Shown here one piece after another: positions 44,627 through 56,770 of a DNA stretch of 64,000 nt. The stretch is from Watersipora subatra (lineage: Eukaryota > Bryozoa > Gymnolaemata > Cheilostomatida > Watersiporidae). The DNA lies in the NCBI RefSeq assembly GCF_963576615.1, contig NC_088716.1, positions 63,600,728-63,664,727 of the forward strand. Direction: 5' to 3'. The translations under genes and the position numbers were made by a program. The notes below the pieces were generated by a model, which saw nothing but the letters and a program-made list of their open reading frames with translations, did not search any database and was not told the origin of the DNA. How positions within the stretch are numbered: the stretch's first letter is position 1; each line of letters starts with the position of its first letter.

Positions 44627-44791
44627 AAAGGTACCTCGGCACAAAGCAATGCGTAAACAAGCGGTCTTTAAGACAGCTAATATCCTCTAGCCTGTGAAAT
44701 CTCAATTTCTCTGGTTCAACTTCATTTCCTTCATCAACACCAGTAGATCCAAAGCATCTGAACAACTTGATCATTGCTTTTGCGTAGAAAA
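44627..44791 (-). CDS. Possible internal exon, unknown minus-strand gene
   Basis: Acceptor TGCTGTCTTACAG and strong donor CCTTT|GTGAGT bound 165 bases open in one frame, including IKLFRCFGSTGVDEGNEVEP and HRLEDISCLKDRLFTHCFVP. The context looks like a genuine exon; no family recognised. Confidence 0.45.
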
Positions 44792-45159
44792 CTGTAAGAC
44801 AGCATGTCAACAGACGAGTTTGAGAAGACGGTTGGTTCAAGTTTATTAGCTTGAATGTAACACTGATGAAAATACTAGCCAAAGCTTAGGGGAGCTTTTG
44901 ATAAGATTTGTTTGTAAGCAGTAGACTTGTGAATGCCTCTGCATTCTTTACTCGATTGCTATTATGAAATATTAGGAAGGAGCATCTATCATGAGTCCCT
45001 CACGTAATGTATTCTTTCATCTCCATGTTTATTCCCCACTAATTAATGTTAGTATCAATATAGAAGCACATGGAAGGGTTCTAGGCTCCTCATATCAACT
45101 ACTACAGTCAATATTTTGAGAGACTCATTACTATTATCAAGATGTACTAACTGAATGCC

Positions 45160-45616
45160 CAGCATTGCATGGGTAATAAAAAAATCGTTACGTAAAAGAT
45201 TAATTTTTTTCAGTATACATAACAATTACCATTCTAACTTTTGAATGAAAGTAATTGTTTATTTTTGTGGGTGTCTTACCAATGCATAATTAGAATACTC
45301 AAAAGCTGGAGGCGTAGCTAAAATAAATTTATGAAAGCATTTCTTATTTCTTATGCTACACATTCACTCAAGATTTATAACAGCTCATAAACAGTGGCAG
45401 GTAATGTAGTTACCATTGGCTAAGTTTCTTTACCCAATGAATTTGAGTAACTTAAGCTAGTAACTTAAGCTAATATTTTAATATTTACTATAATAAGAGC
45501 CATGTCTGCCTGAAACCAGCTAAGAGCATTGGAAAAAAATTGCACTTTACTAGAATTGAACCTATATAGTCGAATGGACAGATGCAGTTAAGCTCACTAC
45601 CACTAGACCATGCAAC
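45160..45616 (-). mobile_element. tRNA-derived SINE, long form
   Basis: Minus strand: a tRNA-like head with A-box TGGTCTAGTGGTAGTGAGC (about 45600) and B-box AGGTTCAATTC (about 45547). The body TTTCAGGCAGACATGGCTCT is shared with 6455-6560. The tail reads TTTATTACCCATGCAATGCT at about 45185-45165. Confidence 0.6.
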
Positions 45617-45933
45617 CACCTTGCCATGCAGCAGATTAATTGTGCATACAATCATTACCCATCATGAGCTCTCCCGGCACACTGGACAGCAAGCGTGCAT
45701 ATTTTAACCAATCATTATTAGCTGGACATATGAATGACAACAGATGACAGACAGACAAACACTTGAGTTTATATACAGACATATTTAACAAATATTGTAA
45801 TCAATCTCTCGAAAATGCTGTTGCTTACCGTTATTAACATAGAATATGTTATTAATGCTAGTGTAGCTGACTATTCATGTTTTGTTACATTGCTCACTAT
45901 TGGCTGCTTTTATGGTTGCTATTCTTACTACTG

Positions 45934-47231
45934 TATCATATCGATGATTATTACTATTATTACTGTATCATAGCGATGATTATTACTATTATTACTATAT
46001 CATATCGATGATTATTACTATTATTACTGTATCATATCGATGATTATTACTATTATTACTGTATCATATCGATGATTATTACTATTATTACTATATCATA
46101 TCGATGATTATTACTATTATTACTGTATCATATCGATGATTATTACTATTATTACTATATCATATCGATGATTATTACTATTATTACTGTATCATATCGA
46201 TGATTATTACTATTATTACTATATCATATCGATGATTATTACTATTATTACTGTATCATATCGATGATTATTACTATTATTACTATATCATATCGATGAT
46301 TATTACTATTATTACTGTATCATATCGATGATTATTACTATTACTACTGTATCATATCGATGATTATTACTATTATTACTGTATCATATCGATGATTATT
46401 ACTATTACTACTGTATCATATCGATGATTATTACTATTATTACTATATCATATCGATGATTATTACTATTATTACTGTATCATATCGATGATTATTACTA
46501 TTATTACTATATCATATCGATGATTATTACTATTATTACTGTATCATATCGATGATTATTACTATTACTACTGTATCATATCGATGATTATTACTATTAT
46601 TACTATATCATATCGATGATTATTACTATTATTACTGTATCATATCGATGATTATTACTATTATTACTGTATCATATCGATGATTATTACTATTATTACT
46701 GTATCATATCGATGATTATTACTATTATTACTGTATCATATCGATGATTATTACTATTATTACTGTATCATATCGATGATTATTACTATTATTACTGTAT
46801 CATATCGATGATTATTACTATTATTACTGTATCATATCGATGATTATTACTATTATTACTGTATCATATCGATGATTATTACTATTATTACTGTATCATA
46901 TCGATGATTATTACTATTATTACTGTATCATATCGATGATTATTACTATTATTACTGTATCATATCGATGATTATTACTATTATTACTGTATCATATCGA
47001 TGATTATTACTATTATTACTGTATCATATCGATGATTATTACTATTATTACTGTATCATATCGATGATTATTACTATTATTACTGTATCATATCGATGAT
47101 TATTACTATTATTACTGTATCATATCGATGATTATTACTATTATTACTGTATCATATCGATGATTATTACTATTATTACTGTATCATATCGATGATTATT
47201 ACTATTATTACTGTATCATATCGATGATCAA
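45934..47231. repeat. Minisatellite, 32-bp unit, ~40 copies
   Basis: Unit TATCATATCGATGATTATTA plus CTATTATTACTG. In the left half CTGTATC and CTATATC units alternate (64-bp higher order); the right half is nearly uniform. Each unit holds the palindrome ATCGAT. Confidence 0.98.
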
Positions 47232-47467
47232 CTCTAACATATCCATTCATCAGACAGAATAAGCACATTGCTAAAATAGATTTAGCGTGTACCTATTTGG
47301 TTTTGTCACTCTATAAAAAGTCATCGTTCATTTACATTGATATTATCAGCTCTGATCCGTGGAGTTGGTTGCTAAATAGATACTAGTTGAGTCACTTTAC
47401 ATAAGATTTGCTGTTCTTACAAGAGTTACTCTGACCACAGCAACCAAAAATATTTTGCCGCATCAGC

Positions 47468-47768
47468 CAGAAAATCTCTGGTCACACCAATCAGAAGACT
47501 TCTGACAGTACCAACCAGAAAATCTCCCATGGTACCAACCAGAAGATCTCTGGCGACACCAAACAGAAGATTTCTGCAGCACCAAAAGAAAATATCTGGC
47601 CACACCAACTAGAAGATCTCTGATTGCGCCGACCAGAAGATCTCTGATTGCACCGACCAGAAGATCTCTGATTGCGCCGACCAAAAGATCTCTGATTGCG
47701 ACAACCAGAAGATCTCTGATTGCGCCAACCAGAAGATCTCTGATTGCGCCAACCAGAAGATCTTTAGC
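47468..47768. repeat. Minisatellite, 24-bp unit, ~12 copies
   Basis: Units around AACCAGAAGATCTCTGATTG. More diverged at the left. 24 bp keeps the minus frame open (VGAIRDLL repeats); not considered a gene. Confidence 0.93.
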
Positions 47769-48351
47769 CACACTAACCAATCTTACAGTAAATGTTAAGT
47801 GTGTAATGCTACAGAAATAGCACTGTTCTTATAATGAATGACAGGCATTAAGAGGTCAATACCCTTAGCTTGTTTTCTATAGTAATATTGACTAGTGGGA
47901 TTTTGATTTTTCAAGCAGAAGCTTAACTAAAAATTGAAAATTGGTGATTAACAAAACTGCCTTATACACTAAAGAGCAACAGTTCACCCTACTTCTTTTC
48001 TGGCATGAATCAGTTTATTGCTAGTGTTTACATTTTAGAGATGCAGATGGTTGCGATGCACAAATAATATTTTAGAACAACTGTTCTAACATTCTCATTG
48101 AGGCACATCAATCTGGCTTGTCGTTAAACCAACCACATACATGTAATTGCATTGATTGAAAAATTGTCCTATAAATACCGCACTGAACTTGGCACAAGAG
48201 CGGTGATTGTCCTTCCTTGCCAGCTCGCTGAAATTTGAATTAAAAACTTTTGCTGGAAATTATAACCGATTAAGGAAGAGGAACGAAAGCATGAGCTTTT
48301 ACTCTTACTTTATTTTTACTTTAATTTTAATATGGGGTCTATACAGTAGTG

Positions 48352-48484
48352 ACAGACATTGACAGGTAACAGGCATTGACAGATGACATGCATTGACAGG
48401 TGACAGACATTGACATGTGGCATGCAGTGACAGGTGACAGGCATTGACAGGTGACAGGCATTGACAGGTGACAGGCATTGACAG
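48352..48484. repeat. Minisatellite, 17-bp unit
   Basis: ATTGACAGGTGACAGGC repeated ~7 times with some diverged units. The surrounding 47770-48350 and 48490-48870 show nothing else recognisable. Confidence 0.92.
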
Positions 48485-48877
48485 CCGTTTGCGATAGTTC
48501 TAACGTGTACTTTTAGTTACAGCGGACACTGCAAGCTAGGTTTTTTATTTCAAAAAGCCATAATAAGTTTGTCTATTGACATTCACGAGACACTGTTCTT
48601 GTTATACCTATTGGTTATATGTTTATATCATAAGATATGTCTATTGTCTTCTTTAGTCTGCTGGTACAAGGTCAGAATATTCATTTTCCTGTAGATTTGG
48701 TTATTGCTTTTGCATTTGCTGTAGATTTGGACACTTTCTTGAGCCTGCTATGTAATATTACTCTATATGAAATACATGTATATACATCTTATTGACTCCA
48801 GCTTGTCAGAATATATAGCATATAACTGATGGACAACAAGCAAGATGAGACAATTCAAAACAGGATATGACTAACAC

Positions 48878-49055
48878 TAACAGTTAACAGGTATAATAAC
48901 TGATTTTAACAGGTATAATAACTGATATTAACAGGTATAATAACTGATATTAACAGGTATAATAACTGATATTAACAGGTATAATAACTGATATTAACAG
49001 GTATAATAACTGATATTAACAGGTATAATAACTGATATTAACAGGTATAATAACA
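48878..49055. repeat. Minisatellite, 22-bp unit, 8 copies
   Basis: TAACAGGTATAATAACTGAT units, nearly identical. Confidence 0.95.
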
Positions 49056-49233
49056 TTAGTAAGCTAATGACACTCCATAAATGGCGAATCAATCAGCTAT
49101 TTATGTTTAGAATTGTCAGCAGGATCCCAGTCTAATGGTCTATTTCAGGTTCTTAGTCAAGGAAAGAAGTAAAATGTGAACCTCTGGTGGAATTTAGCAT
49201 TTTTTCTTAAGCTTTCTTCTCTTCTAAGTTTAG

Positions 49234-49315
49234 TCAGGAATGCTCAGTCGTAGCGGGTGCCAAGAGCCAATTACACAACTACAATTACTCTATTGCTGTC
49301 TGGCCGCTGGTTTAC
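49234..49315 (+). CDS. Exon of an unrecognised plus-strand gene (penultimate)
   Basis: Very good acceptor (GCTTTCTTCTCTTCTAAGTTTAG) split for clarity: pyrimidine tract then TTTAG. The donor is TTTAC|GTAAGT. Reads SGMLSRSGCQEPITQLQLLY then CCLAAGL and ends in phase 1, matching the next exon. The end is hydrophobic. Confidence 0.6.
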
Positions 49316-49600
49316 GTAAGTAAATGAGGTGGAAGAAGTCAGAGGACGTAACTGTCACTGACCGGTCAGTTTGCTAAAAAGCCTGTGTGCATGTTAATCC
49401 TGGGTAAACCTCATTGCATCGGAATCTGACTTGTCAATTTCTTAGCATATGTTTACATTGTTTTTGTTCATTTCTTACAAGTTCATGTTGATGTAGTCAT
49501 TCGCTTTGCTATTCATTGGTTCTGAGAAAACAAAATTATTCTACGATATTAATAGGCTATCATCATAAGACTCTCGAACTTACGTTTCCTTATTTTACAG

Positions 49601-49677
49601 TTTTCAACCATCTGTTCGCTGTCGCTGCTCCTGAGTACAATCAGGTTCTCTTGTTTGTAGCAAAGGATATGCAATGA
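49601..49677 (+). CDS. Terminal exon of the same unrecognised plus-strand gene
   Basis: Acceptor TTTCCTTATTTTACAG. Completes the split Leu codon and reads FNHLFAVAAPEYNQVLLFVA then KDMQ and TGA at 49675-49677. With the previous exon it gives a 53-residue C-terminus with a hydrophobic stretch. Upstream exons were not found in the window. Confidence 0.6.
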
Positions 49678-49749
49678 TTGCAGCTGTGGAGCGCTGTTAA
49701 CATTTCTAAGTAAAACTAAAATGCTCTAGGTTCTATTTAGCAAATTATA

Positions 49750-50008
49750 TAGTTATGTTATGGATGGCATCTATATATAGTTATATTATGGATGGCATCT
49801 TTATATAGTTATATTACATTGGATGGCATCTATATATAGTTATATTATGGATGGCATCTTTATATAGTTATATTATGGTTAGCATCTTTATATAGTTATA
49901 TTATGGATGGCATCTTTATATAGTTATATTATGGATGGCATCTTTATATAGTTATATTATGGTTAGCATCTTTATATAGTTATATTATGGATAGTATCTT
50001 TATAGTAA
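49750..50008. repeat. Minisatellite, ~31-bp unit, 8 copies
   Basis: TATATAGTTATATTATGGAT then GGCATCTT. Located just after the TGA of the preceding gene, so it probably lies in or near its 3' UTR. Confidence 0.94.
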
Positions 50009-50329
50009 AACAACTGCATCTATTCTGTAAGCAGTTAGCGTAACTTGGAATTCAGCCTGCAAGCTAGAGATGTGCAAATAAGAAATATAAAAAACTTTAT
50101 AAACTGTTTGAAAACAGTAAATAAAAAGTTATATAAAAAAGCAACTAAATTAATTTTACAATTGTCCATAATTCTTATGGTTAGTGTCTGCACTAACCTC
50201 CCTTGTTCTGGTCAACTGTAAATATCTTCATCTTCCCATTTCTTTTATTCATCAGTCAGTGACAAGTTTTTGACAAAATCTAGTATTTGCTTTGGTTTAC
50301 TTTAGCAGTCCTACATTAATTATAGCGAT

Positions 50330-50920
50330 TCTTGCGTCAATATCTCTGTGCCGATATCTCTGCGTCAATATCTCTATGCTGATATTTCTGCGTCAAGATC
50401 TCTGTGTCAATATCTCTGCATCAATCAATATTTCTGCGTAAATATCTCTACACCAATATCTCTGCGTCAATATCTCTACGCCAATATCTCTGCGTTAAGA
50501 TCTCTGCGCTGATATCTCTGCGTCAATATCTCTACGCCAATATCTCTGCGTCAATATCTCTACGCCAATATCTCTGCGTCAAGATCTCTGCGCCGATATC
50601 TCTGCGTCAATATCTCTGCGCCGATATCTCTGTATCAATATCTCCACGCCGATATCTCTGCGCCGATAACTCTGCGTCAATATCTCTGCGCCGATATCTC
50701 TGCGTCAAGATCTCTGCGTCAATATTTCTTCGTAAATATCTCCACGCCAATATCTCTGCGTCAAGATCTCTGCGCCGATATCTCTGCGTCAATATCTCTA
50801 CGCCAATATCTCTGCGTCAATATCTCTCCACCGATATCTCTGTGTCAATATCTCTGCACCGATATTTCTGCGTCAATATCTCTCCACCGATATCTCTGTG
50901 TCAATATCTCTGCGCTGACG
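50330..50920. repeat. Minisatellite, 14-bp unit, ~41 copies
   Basis: TATCTCTGCGTCAA with TACGCC, TGCGCCG and TGTGTCAA variants. A plus-strand frame stays open for 189 codons only because the unit lacks stops. Confidence 0.97.
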
Positions 50921-51202
50921 CTGTTAGTAACAAATTCAACCTACATAAAATTGGTTTTTGTCTTAAGGAGTAAGTCTATCAGATCTAGCTAAATAATTTG
51001 TTTCTATGGCATAATGAAATAGCCATAATTTTGAATGGCTGTGGTGCTGATTGGTCCGCTTTTACAATACTTGAAATTGCCATGTTTGCATACAACTCAT
51101 AGTCCTGCGACACTGACAGTTTAGGTAAAGCAATTTGGCACGGGATTTTAGCAGTAGAAGCAAATTGCTATCTAAATGAGCAAAAACAAGTGTAATACAC
51201 AT

Positions 51203-51967
51203 CAGGCCCGTATTCCCTGGGGTGGCTGGATGGCTGAGCCGCCCCAACTTTTTAGGAATTTTCCACGGCTAAGTACAGTCCAACTCGGCCTCGGATAAAA
51301 TGCAACATTTCATCTCGAACACGAGGTTAACTCGAACGGATTTGTTTGGTCCATTCCAACGCAATGATAAATTGCTTCAGATAATTCGACCTCAACATCA
51401 TTTACTCTGACAGTTATTTGCCCAACGGCTATGGAGACGGTTTTTATAGCTGTAAAATATCACTTTATTCCAAACCATTGAGACAAACATCAACTTTTAG
51501 TAGTTCTTAGGCATCATTATTACTATCATCAGCGGCAAAATATTCTTATTAACGACTTTTATAAAGGTTTGCAAAGGATCAAGTTTTAACAAACATCTGC
51601 TTGGCATTGTCCCATCGGAAGCGTGGAAACCTCCGGATGAACTTAAAATAAAATCGGCAAAATTGATCTTTGTTAAAATGCTCAAGAGAAAAATATGTCT
51701 TTTTTCTGAGCGTTTCAACTGCAGTCAAGTTTTGCCTATTTTAGCCTAAAAACGTCCCAGCAGTCACATCACCTAAAACAAAACAAATCTCAAAAAATAG
51801 AAAAATGTTAATACTCTCTGATAAAATTTTTTCAAACTTCACATGGGAGGCCCTACATGAGAGAAACCTGTTGGGGGGCTTACACCGCCCCCTCCACACG
51901 CCCAGATGTTCATAACTAGTCGCCTAACATTAGCCGCCCCAACTTGCAACCAGGGAATACAGGCCTG
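51203..51967 (+). mobile_element. 765-bp hAT-like MITE
   Basis: TIR CAGGCCCGTATTCCCTGG at the left, mirrored CCAGGGAATACAGGCCTG at the right. Exact 8-bp duplication ATACACAT at 51195-51202 and 51968-51975. Subterminal GCCGCCCCAACTT occurs at both ends. No transposase. Confidence 0.9.
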
Positions 51968-52146
51968 ATACACATAATGGAAGAGCCACACGTAGCAATA
52001 GATACCGTCAAAGGGACACAGACAACCATTACGACTAGTCATACTGGAGAGGTACACAGAGTTATTCCATAGACATCTCGACCACTGATTACAGAATGAG
52101 ACACGGAATATGCAAAGGCTGATTTTTGCTGCCATTATTCTTTAAT

Positions 52147-53521
52147 ACACTGCAGTGAGTGGCAAACCACGGGTAGATGCTGCAGTAAGTGGCAGACCAT
52201 GGGTAGATGCTGCGGTGAGTGGCAGACAGTCCTGCCAACTCTCACGCATTGGGTGTGAGACTCAAGCAATCACACCAAAGAAAAAATGAAAATGAGTGAG
52301 AAATGTGTGAAATTTTTACCACAATTTCCACAATTTTATATATACTATCATTGATACATCAATTGCCCCAAAACCAAATCTCAAGCATTGATCCACTCTT
52401 AGGTTAACAGGCCTGATGGCAGACCACTGGTAGACGCTGCAGTGAATGGCAGACCACTGGTAGACTCTGCAGTGAATGGCAGACCACCGGTAGACGCTGC
52501 AGTGAATGGCAGACCACTGGTAGACTCTGCAGTGAATGGCAGACCACTGGTAGACGCTGCAGTGAATGGCAGACCACTGGTAGATGCTGCAGTGAATGGC
52601 AGACCACTGGTAGACGCTGCGGTGAATGGCAGACCACTGGTAGACTCTGCAGTGAATGGCAGACCACTGGTAGACGCTGCAGTGAATGGCAGACCACTGG
52701 TAGACGCTGCAGTGAATGGCAGACCACCGGTAGACGCTGCAGTGAATGGCAGACCACCGGTAGACGCTGCAGTGAATGGCAGACCACTGGTAGACGCTGC
52801 AGTGAATGGCAGACCACTGGTAGACGCTGCAGTGAATGGCAGACCACTGGTAGACGCTGCAGTGAATGGCAGACCACCGGTAGACGCTGCAGTGAATGGC
52901 AGACCACTGGTAGACGCTGCAGTGAATGGCAGACCACTGGTAGACTCTGCAGTGAATGGCAGACCACTGGTAGACGCTGCAGTGAATGGCAGACCACTGG
53001 TAGACGCTGCAGTGAATGGCAGACCACTGGTAGACTCTGCAGTGAATGGCAGACCACTGGTAGACGCTGCAGTGAATGGCAGACCACTGGTAGACGCTGC
53101 AGTGAATGGCAGACCACTGGTAGACTCTGCAGTGAATGGCAGACCACTGGTAGACGCTGCAGTGAATGGCAGACCACTGGTAGACGCTGCAGTGAATGGC
53201 AGACCACCGGTAGACGCTGCAGTGAATGGCAGACCACCGGTAGACGCTGCAGTGAATGGCAGACCACCGGTAGACGCTGCAGTGAATGGCAGACCACTGG
53301 TAGACGCTGCAGTGAATGGCAGACCACTAGTAGACGCTGCAGTGAATGGCAGACCACCGGTAGACGCTGCAGTGAATGGCAGACCACCGGTAGACGCTGC
53401 AGTGAATGGCAGACCACTGGTAGACTCTGCAGTGAATGGCGGACCACCGGTAGACGCTGCAGTAAATGGCAGACCACTGGTAGACGCTGCAGTGAATGGC
53501 AGACCACCGGTAGACTCCGCA
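52147..53521. repeat. Minisatellite, 30-bp unit, ~37 uniform copies plus outlying units
   Basis: GCAGTGAATGGCAGACCACT then GGTAGACGCT, main block 52416-53521. Three diverged units at 52147-52225 are separated by ~190 bp of other sequence. Variants are nearly confined to ACTGG/ACCGG and ACGCT/ACTCT, so the array is strongly homogenised. Open on both strands for over 360 codons. Confidence 0.98.
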
Positions 53522-53539
53522 TATCAGCTTGAGCTACAT

Positions 53540-54600
53540 TAAGATGCTTTATACAAGCGCATTAATTTGTTTCAAGGATTCTACTTTTTTTTAATTATTT
53601 AATTGTTATTTGCAAGTTTATTTAGAGTTTTTTTCAATTTGTGACCAGCTAGTAATGATTAACAGCCAGTCAGATGGCAGCGCATCATCAGAGTAGACTT
53701 TTATAACTCGCAGTCAACTAATTGATTCATCTAAAGATCTACTACAGCTCTCTGTTCAGCTTTGGATCTTGCTTTGAATTTCCTAAATGTTACAGAAAGT
53801 TTCACACAAAAGAAAGCATTAGAGTCAAACATTTTTTTTCCACAAAAACAAAATAAGCTCAAAACAGAAAGATGAAGAGGCTTGAATACAATTCCGCTAG
53901 AATCAGTGTACAAGTTGTTCAGATAATAACATGATATTAAAGTCTCTCTTAAGCAATTAAGGCAAGATTTTACCTTGTAAGGCTTCTGTATTCTGGAAGT
54001 ATCTCTAAAAACACCTTTGAACAGAGGCTAAACTTGAAAGATAGAGCGGATCTAAAAGCTGTGATAGAATTGACTAATTTTCATTGACTCATGAATGTAT
54101 AATTAAATTAACTTTTTCGTGAGGCAATCAATTGGCCTGTCAACACTTGCACGCCTTACCTCTGAATATTTATCATACGCTGCACAGTATGAGCCACTAC
54201 ATACGCCAAATCTATTGGCGCTGAATATTTAACACGCATTTCAGCTTCGCTGGTCACTGTGTTAATTCAACTAGATTGGTGATTGATGGAGGTATCTTAT
54301 AGTGGAAAGCCTGCCAAAAAATTAGCAAAGTTTTGCCATAGTTGATCTTAGAAGCGGTCATATATCTGTTGAATCAGGTGGACAGTAGCTCCTTGTACTA
54401 GTATTGCAGTCGACTGGTATCAGTAACGCCTTGTACTATTATAGACAAACAGACATACTGTAGCTTCTATTTTCCTGCAGCCATTATAGTGACAAAGGTT
54501 GATATAGTGATTATAGCCTTGCCTAATTCATGTACAGTAATAGTATATTTTGTAATAGTAATAATCGTAATAGTAATAATAGTAGTAATCGTATTAGTAA
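53540..54600. other. No recognisable feature
   Basis: About 1 kb of AT-rich unique-looking sequence with short TAGTAATAG runs near 54550. I see no ORF, repeat or transposon end I can support. Confidence 0.5.
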
Positions 54601-54766
54601 TAGTTTCGTGTGTTAGGCTAACGAGTGCAAGCCTAATGCACGAAACTTTAAGTAATAAAATGTTTTAACAAAACATGTAGTTTTTTAGTACACATAGTTT
54701 TATATCAGCTCTGTTTTTACTCTTAACATAGAGCACTCTTTTTACTAATGTGTATAAGTATAACTT

Positions 54767-54768
54767 TT

Positions 54769-54853
<85 letters not shown>

Positions 54854-54973
54854 GAGGATATCAGCTCTGTTTTTACTCTTAACATTGAGCACTCTTTTTA
54901 CTAATGTGTATAAATATAACTTTTATATATATATATATTTATATATAAAAGTTATATATTTATATATATATAT
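54767..54973. repeat. (TA)n tracts flanked by a ~90-bp direct repeat
   Basis: (TA)n at 54767-54850 and 54936-54973. TATCAGCTCTGTTTTTACTC through GTGTATAA...TAACTTTTATA occurs before and after the first tract. Confidence 0.9.
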
Positions 54974-55445
54974 ATCACACTAGAAACGATCCTAGATGCA
55001 GACTGTGCAAAGATGCACCTGAGATCATCCAACACATCATCAGTGGATGCAAGCATCTAGCCAGAAACGCATATACTGAGCGGTGTAAGTGTTGTGTACA
55101 GAAGTCTATGTGATGAGTATGGCCTTAATAAACCACAACACCGGTGGGAAGCTCCTGGTAAGGTCAATGAGAATGACTGCCCTAAGATCCTCTGGAACTT
55201 CTACATCTGGACTGACAAGCATGTCCTAGCAAACCAACCAGAAATGGTGGTGGTGGATAAGGAAAACAAGAGGGCTACTATAATAGATATAGCAGTACCC
55301 GATAACATCAATATAGCCAGCAAAGAAAAAGGAAAAAGTAAAGAAATACCTCCATCTTGGAGAAGAGATTGAAAAGTGCTGGGATGTAACAAACTGCTTG
55401 CTTTTTAATAGTCCCACTCAAATGTTTGCGCCGATATCTACCTAT
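54974..55445 (+). pseudogene. Non-LTR retrotransposon (LINE) 3' end, zinc knuckle and C-terminal domain
   Basis: Frame 1 reads DPRCRLCKDAPEIIQHIISG (CCHC-type). After a shift near 55090 comes CPKILWNFYIWTDKHVLANQ, then VVVDKENKRATIIDIAVP. Another shift near 55335 gives KKYLHLGEEIEKCWDV. This pattern matches C-terminal domains of metazoan LINE polyproteins, possibly the endonuclease-like end of R2/R4-type elements. The 5' part is absent. Confidence 0.72.
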
Positions 55446-55671
55446 AAATATTTTGCCATGTTTTTGAGAGAGTAAAGTTAACACAGATGTAGATGTAATT
55501 AATAAAACATACAAATAAGTTATTACTCTTTGATGTATATGCTACTGTGTGTCCCTCAATCATGTCTACCATTAAACTGATGTTTACAGCTTTCAGTTGT
55601 GATGCAGCCAGAGACAATATTAAACTTTTTAGCTAATAAAGACCCTTGCAAACCTGTTGCTCTACAACCAG

Positions 55672-56198
55672 CATGGCTAACAGTGTTTGAGGCGAGGCCT
55701 TCTGGTGTCAAAATGGCTAGCAGTGTTTGAGACGAGGCCTTCTGGTGTTGGAATGGCTAACAGTGTTTGAGGCGAGGCCTTCAGGTTTTAAAATGACTAA
55801 CGGAGTTTGAGGCGAGGCCTTCTAGGTGTCGAAATGGTTAACAGTGTTTGAGGCGAGGTCTTATTGTGTCGAAATGGCTAACAGTGTTTGAAGCGAGGCC
55901 TTCTGGTGTCAAAATGGCTAACAGTGTTTGAGACGAGGCCTTCTGGTGTTGGAATGGCTAACAGTGTTTGAGGCGAGGCCTTCAGGTTTTAAAATGACTA
56001 ACGGAGTTTGAGGCGAGGCCTTCTAGGTGTCGAAATGGTTAACAGTGTTTGAGGCGAGGTCTTATTGTGTCGAAATGGCTAACAGTGTTTGAAGCGAGGC
56101 CTTCTGGTGTCAAAATGGTTAACAGTGTATGAGGCGAGGTCTTATTGTGTCGAAATGGCTAACAGTGTTTGAGACGCGGCCGTCTGGTGTCGAAGTGG
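55672..56198. repeat. Minisatellite, ~41-bp unit in a ~240-bp higher-order repeat
   Basis: AACAGTGTTTGAGGCGAGGC units. Variants (GGTTTTAAAATG, TTATTGTGTC) recur in the same order about every six units. Confidence 0.94.
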
Positions 56199-56298
56199 CA
56201 GAAATGTGATGCTTATTCAGTCAGTTAATTTAACAGAGCGAGACTCAGATTGCTTTGCACCAATTTCCAACTTGTTATCCTGCTAACGGCTATGTCTA

Positions 56299-56770
56299 TC
56301 TGTCAGAGCAATCAGCTTGCACTAAACAACATTGTCTATCTGTCAGAGCAGTCAGCTTGCACTAAATAACATTGTCTATCTGTCAAAGCAATCAGCTTGC
56401 ACTAAATAACATTGTCTATCTGTTAGAGCAGTCAGCTTGCACTAAACAACATTGTCTATCTGTCGGAGCAGTCAGCTTGCACTAAACAACATTGTCTATA
56501 TTTCAGAGCAATCAGCTTGCACTAAATAACATTGTCTATCTGTCAGAGCAATCAGCTTGCACTAAATAACATTGTCTATCAGTTAGAGCAGTCAGCTTGC
56601 ACTAAACAACATTGTCTATCTGTCAGAGCAATCAGCTTGCACTAAATAACATTGTCTATCTGTCAAAGCAATCGGCTTGCACTAAATAACATTGTCTATC
56701 TGTCAGAGCAGTCAGCTTGCACTAAATAACATTGTCTATCTGTCAGAGCAATCAGCTTGCGCTAAATAAC
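56299..56770. repeat. Minisatellite, 40-bp unit, ~12 copies
   Basis: ATTGTCTATCTGTCAGAGCA then TCAGCTTGCACTAAATAAC; AAACAAC/AAATAAC variants recur with a several-unit periodicity. Confidence 0.96.

Noticed and set aside
50404..50973. 189-codon plus-strand frame ISLRQYL
   Set aside because: 14-bp minisatellite read-through.
52404..53542. 366- and 372-codon frames on opposite strands
   Set aside because: 30-bp minisatellite with no stop in either strand; kept as a finding only because of its uniformity.
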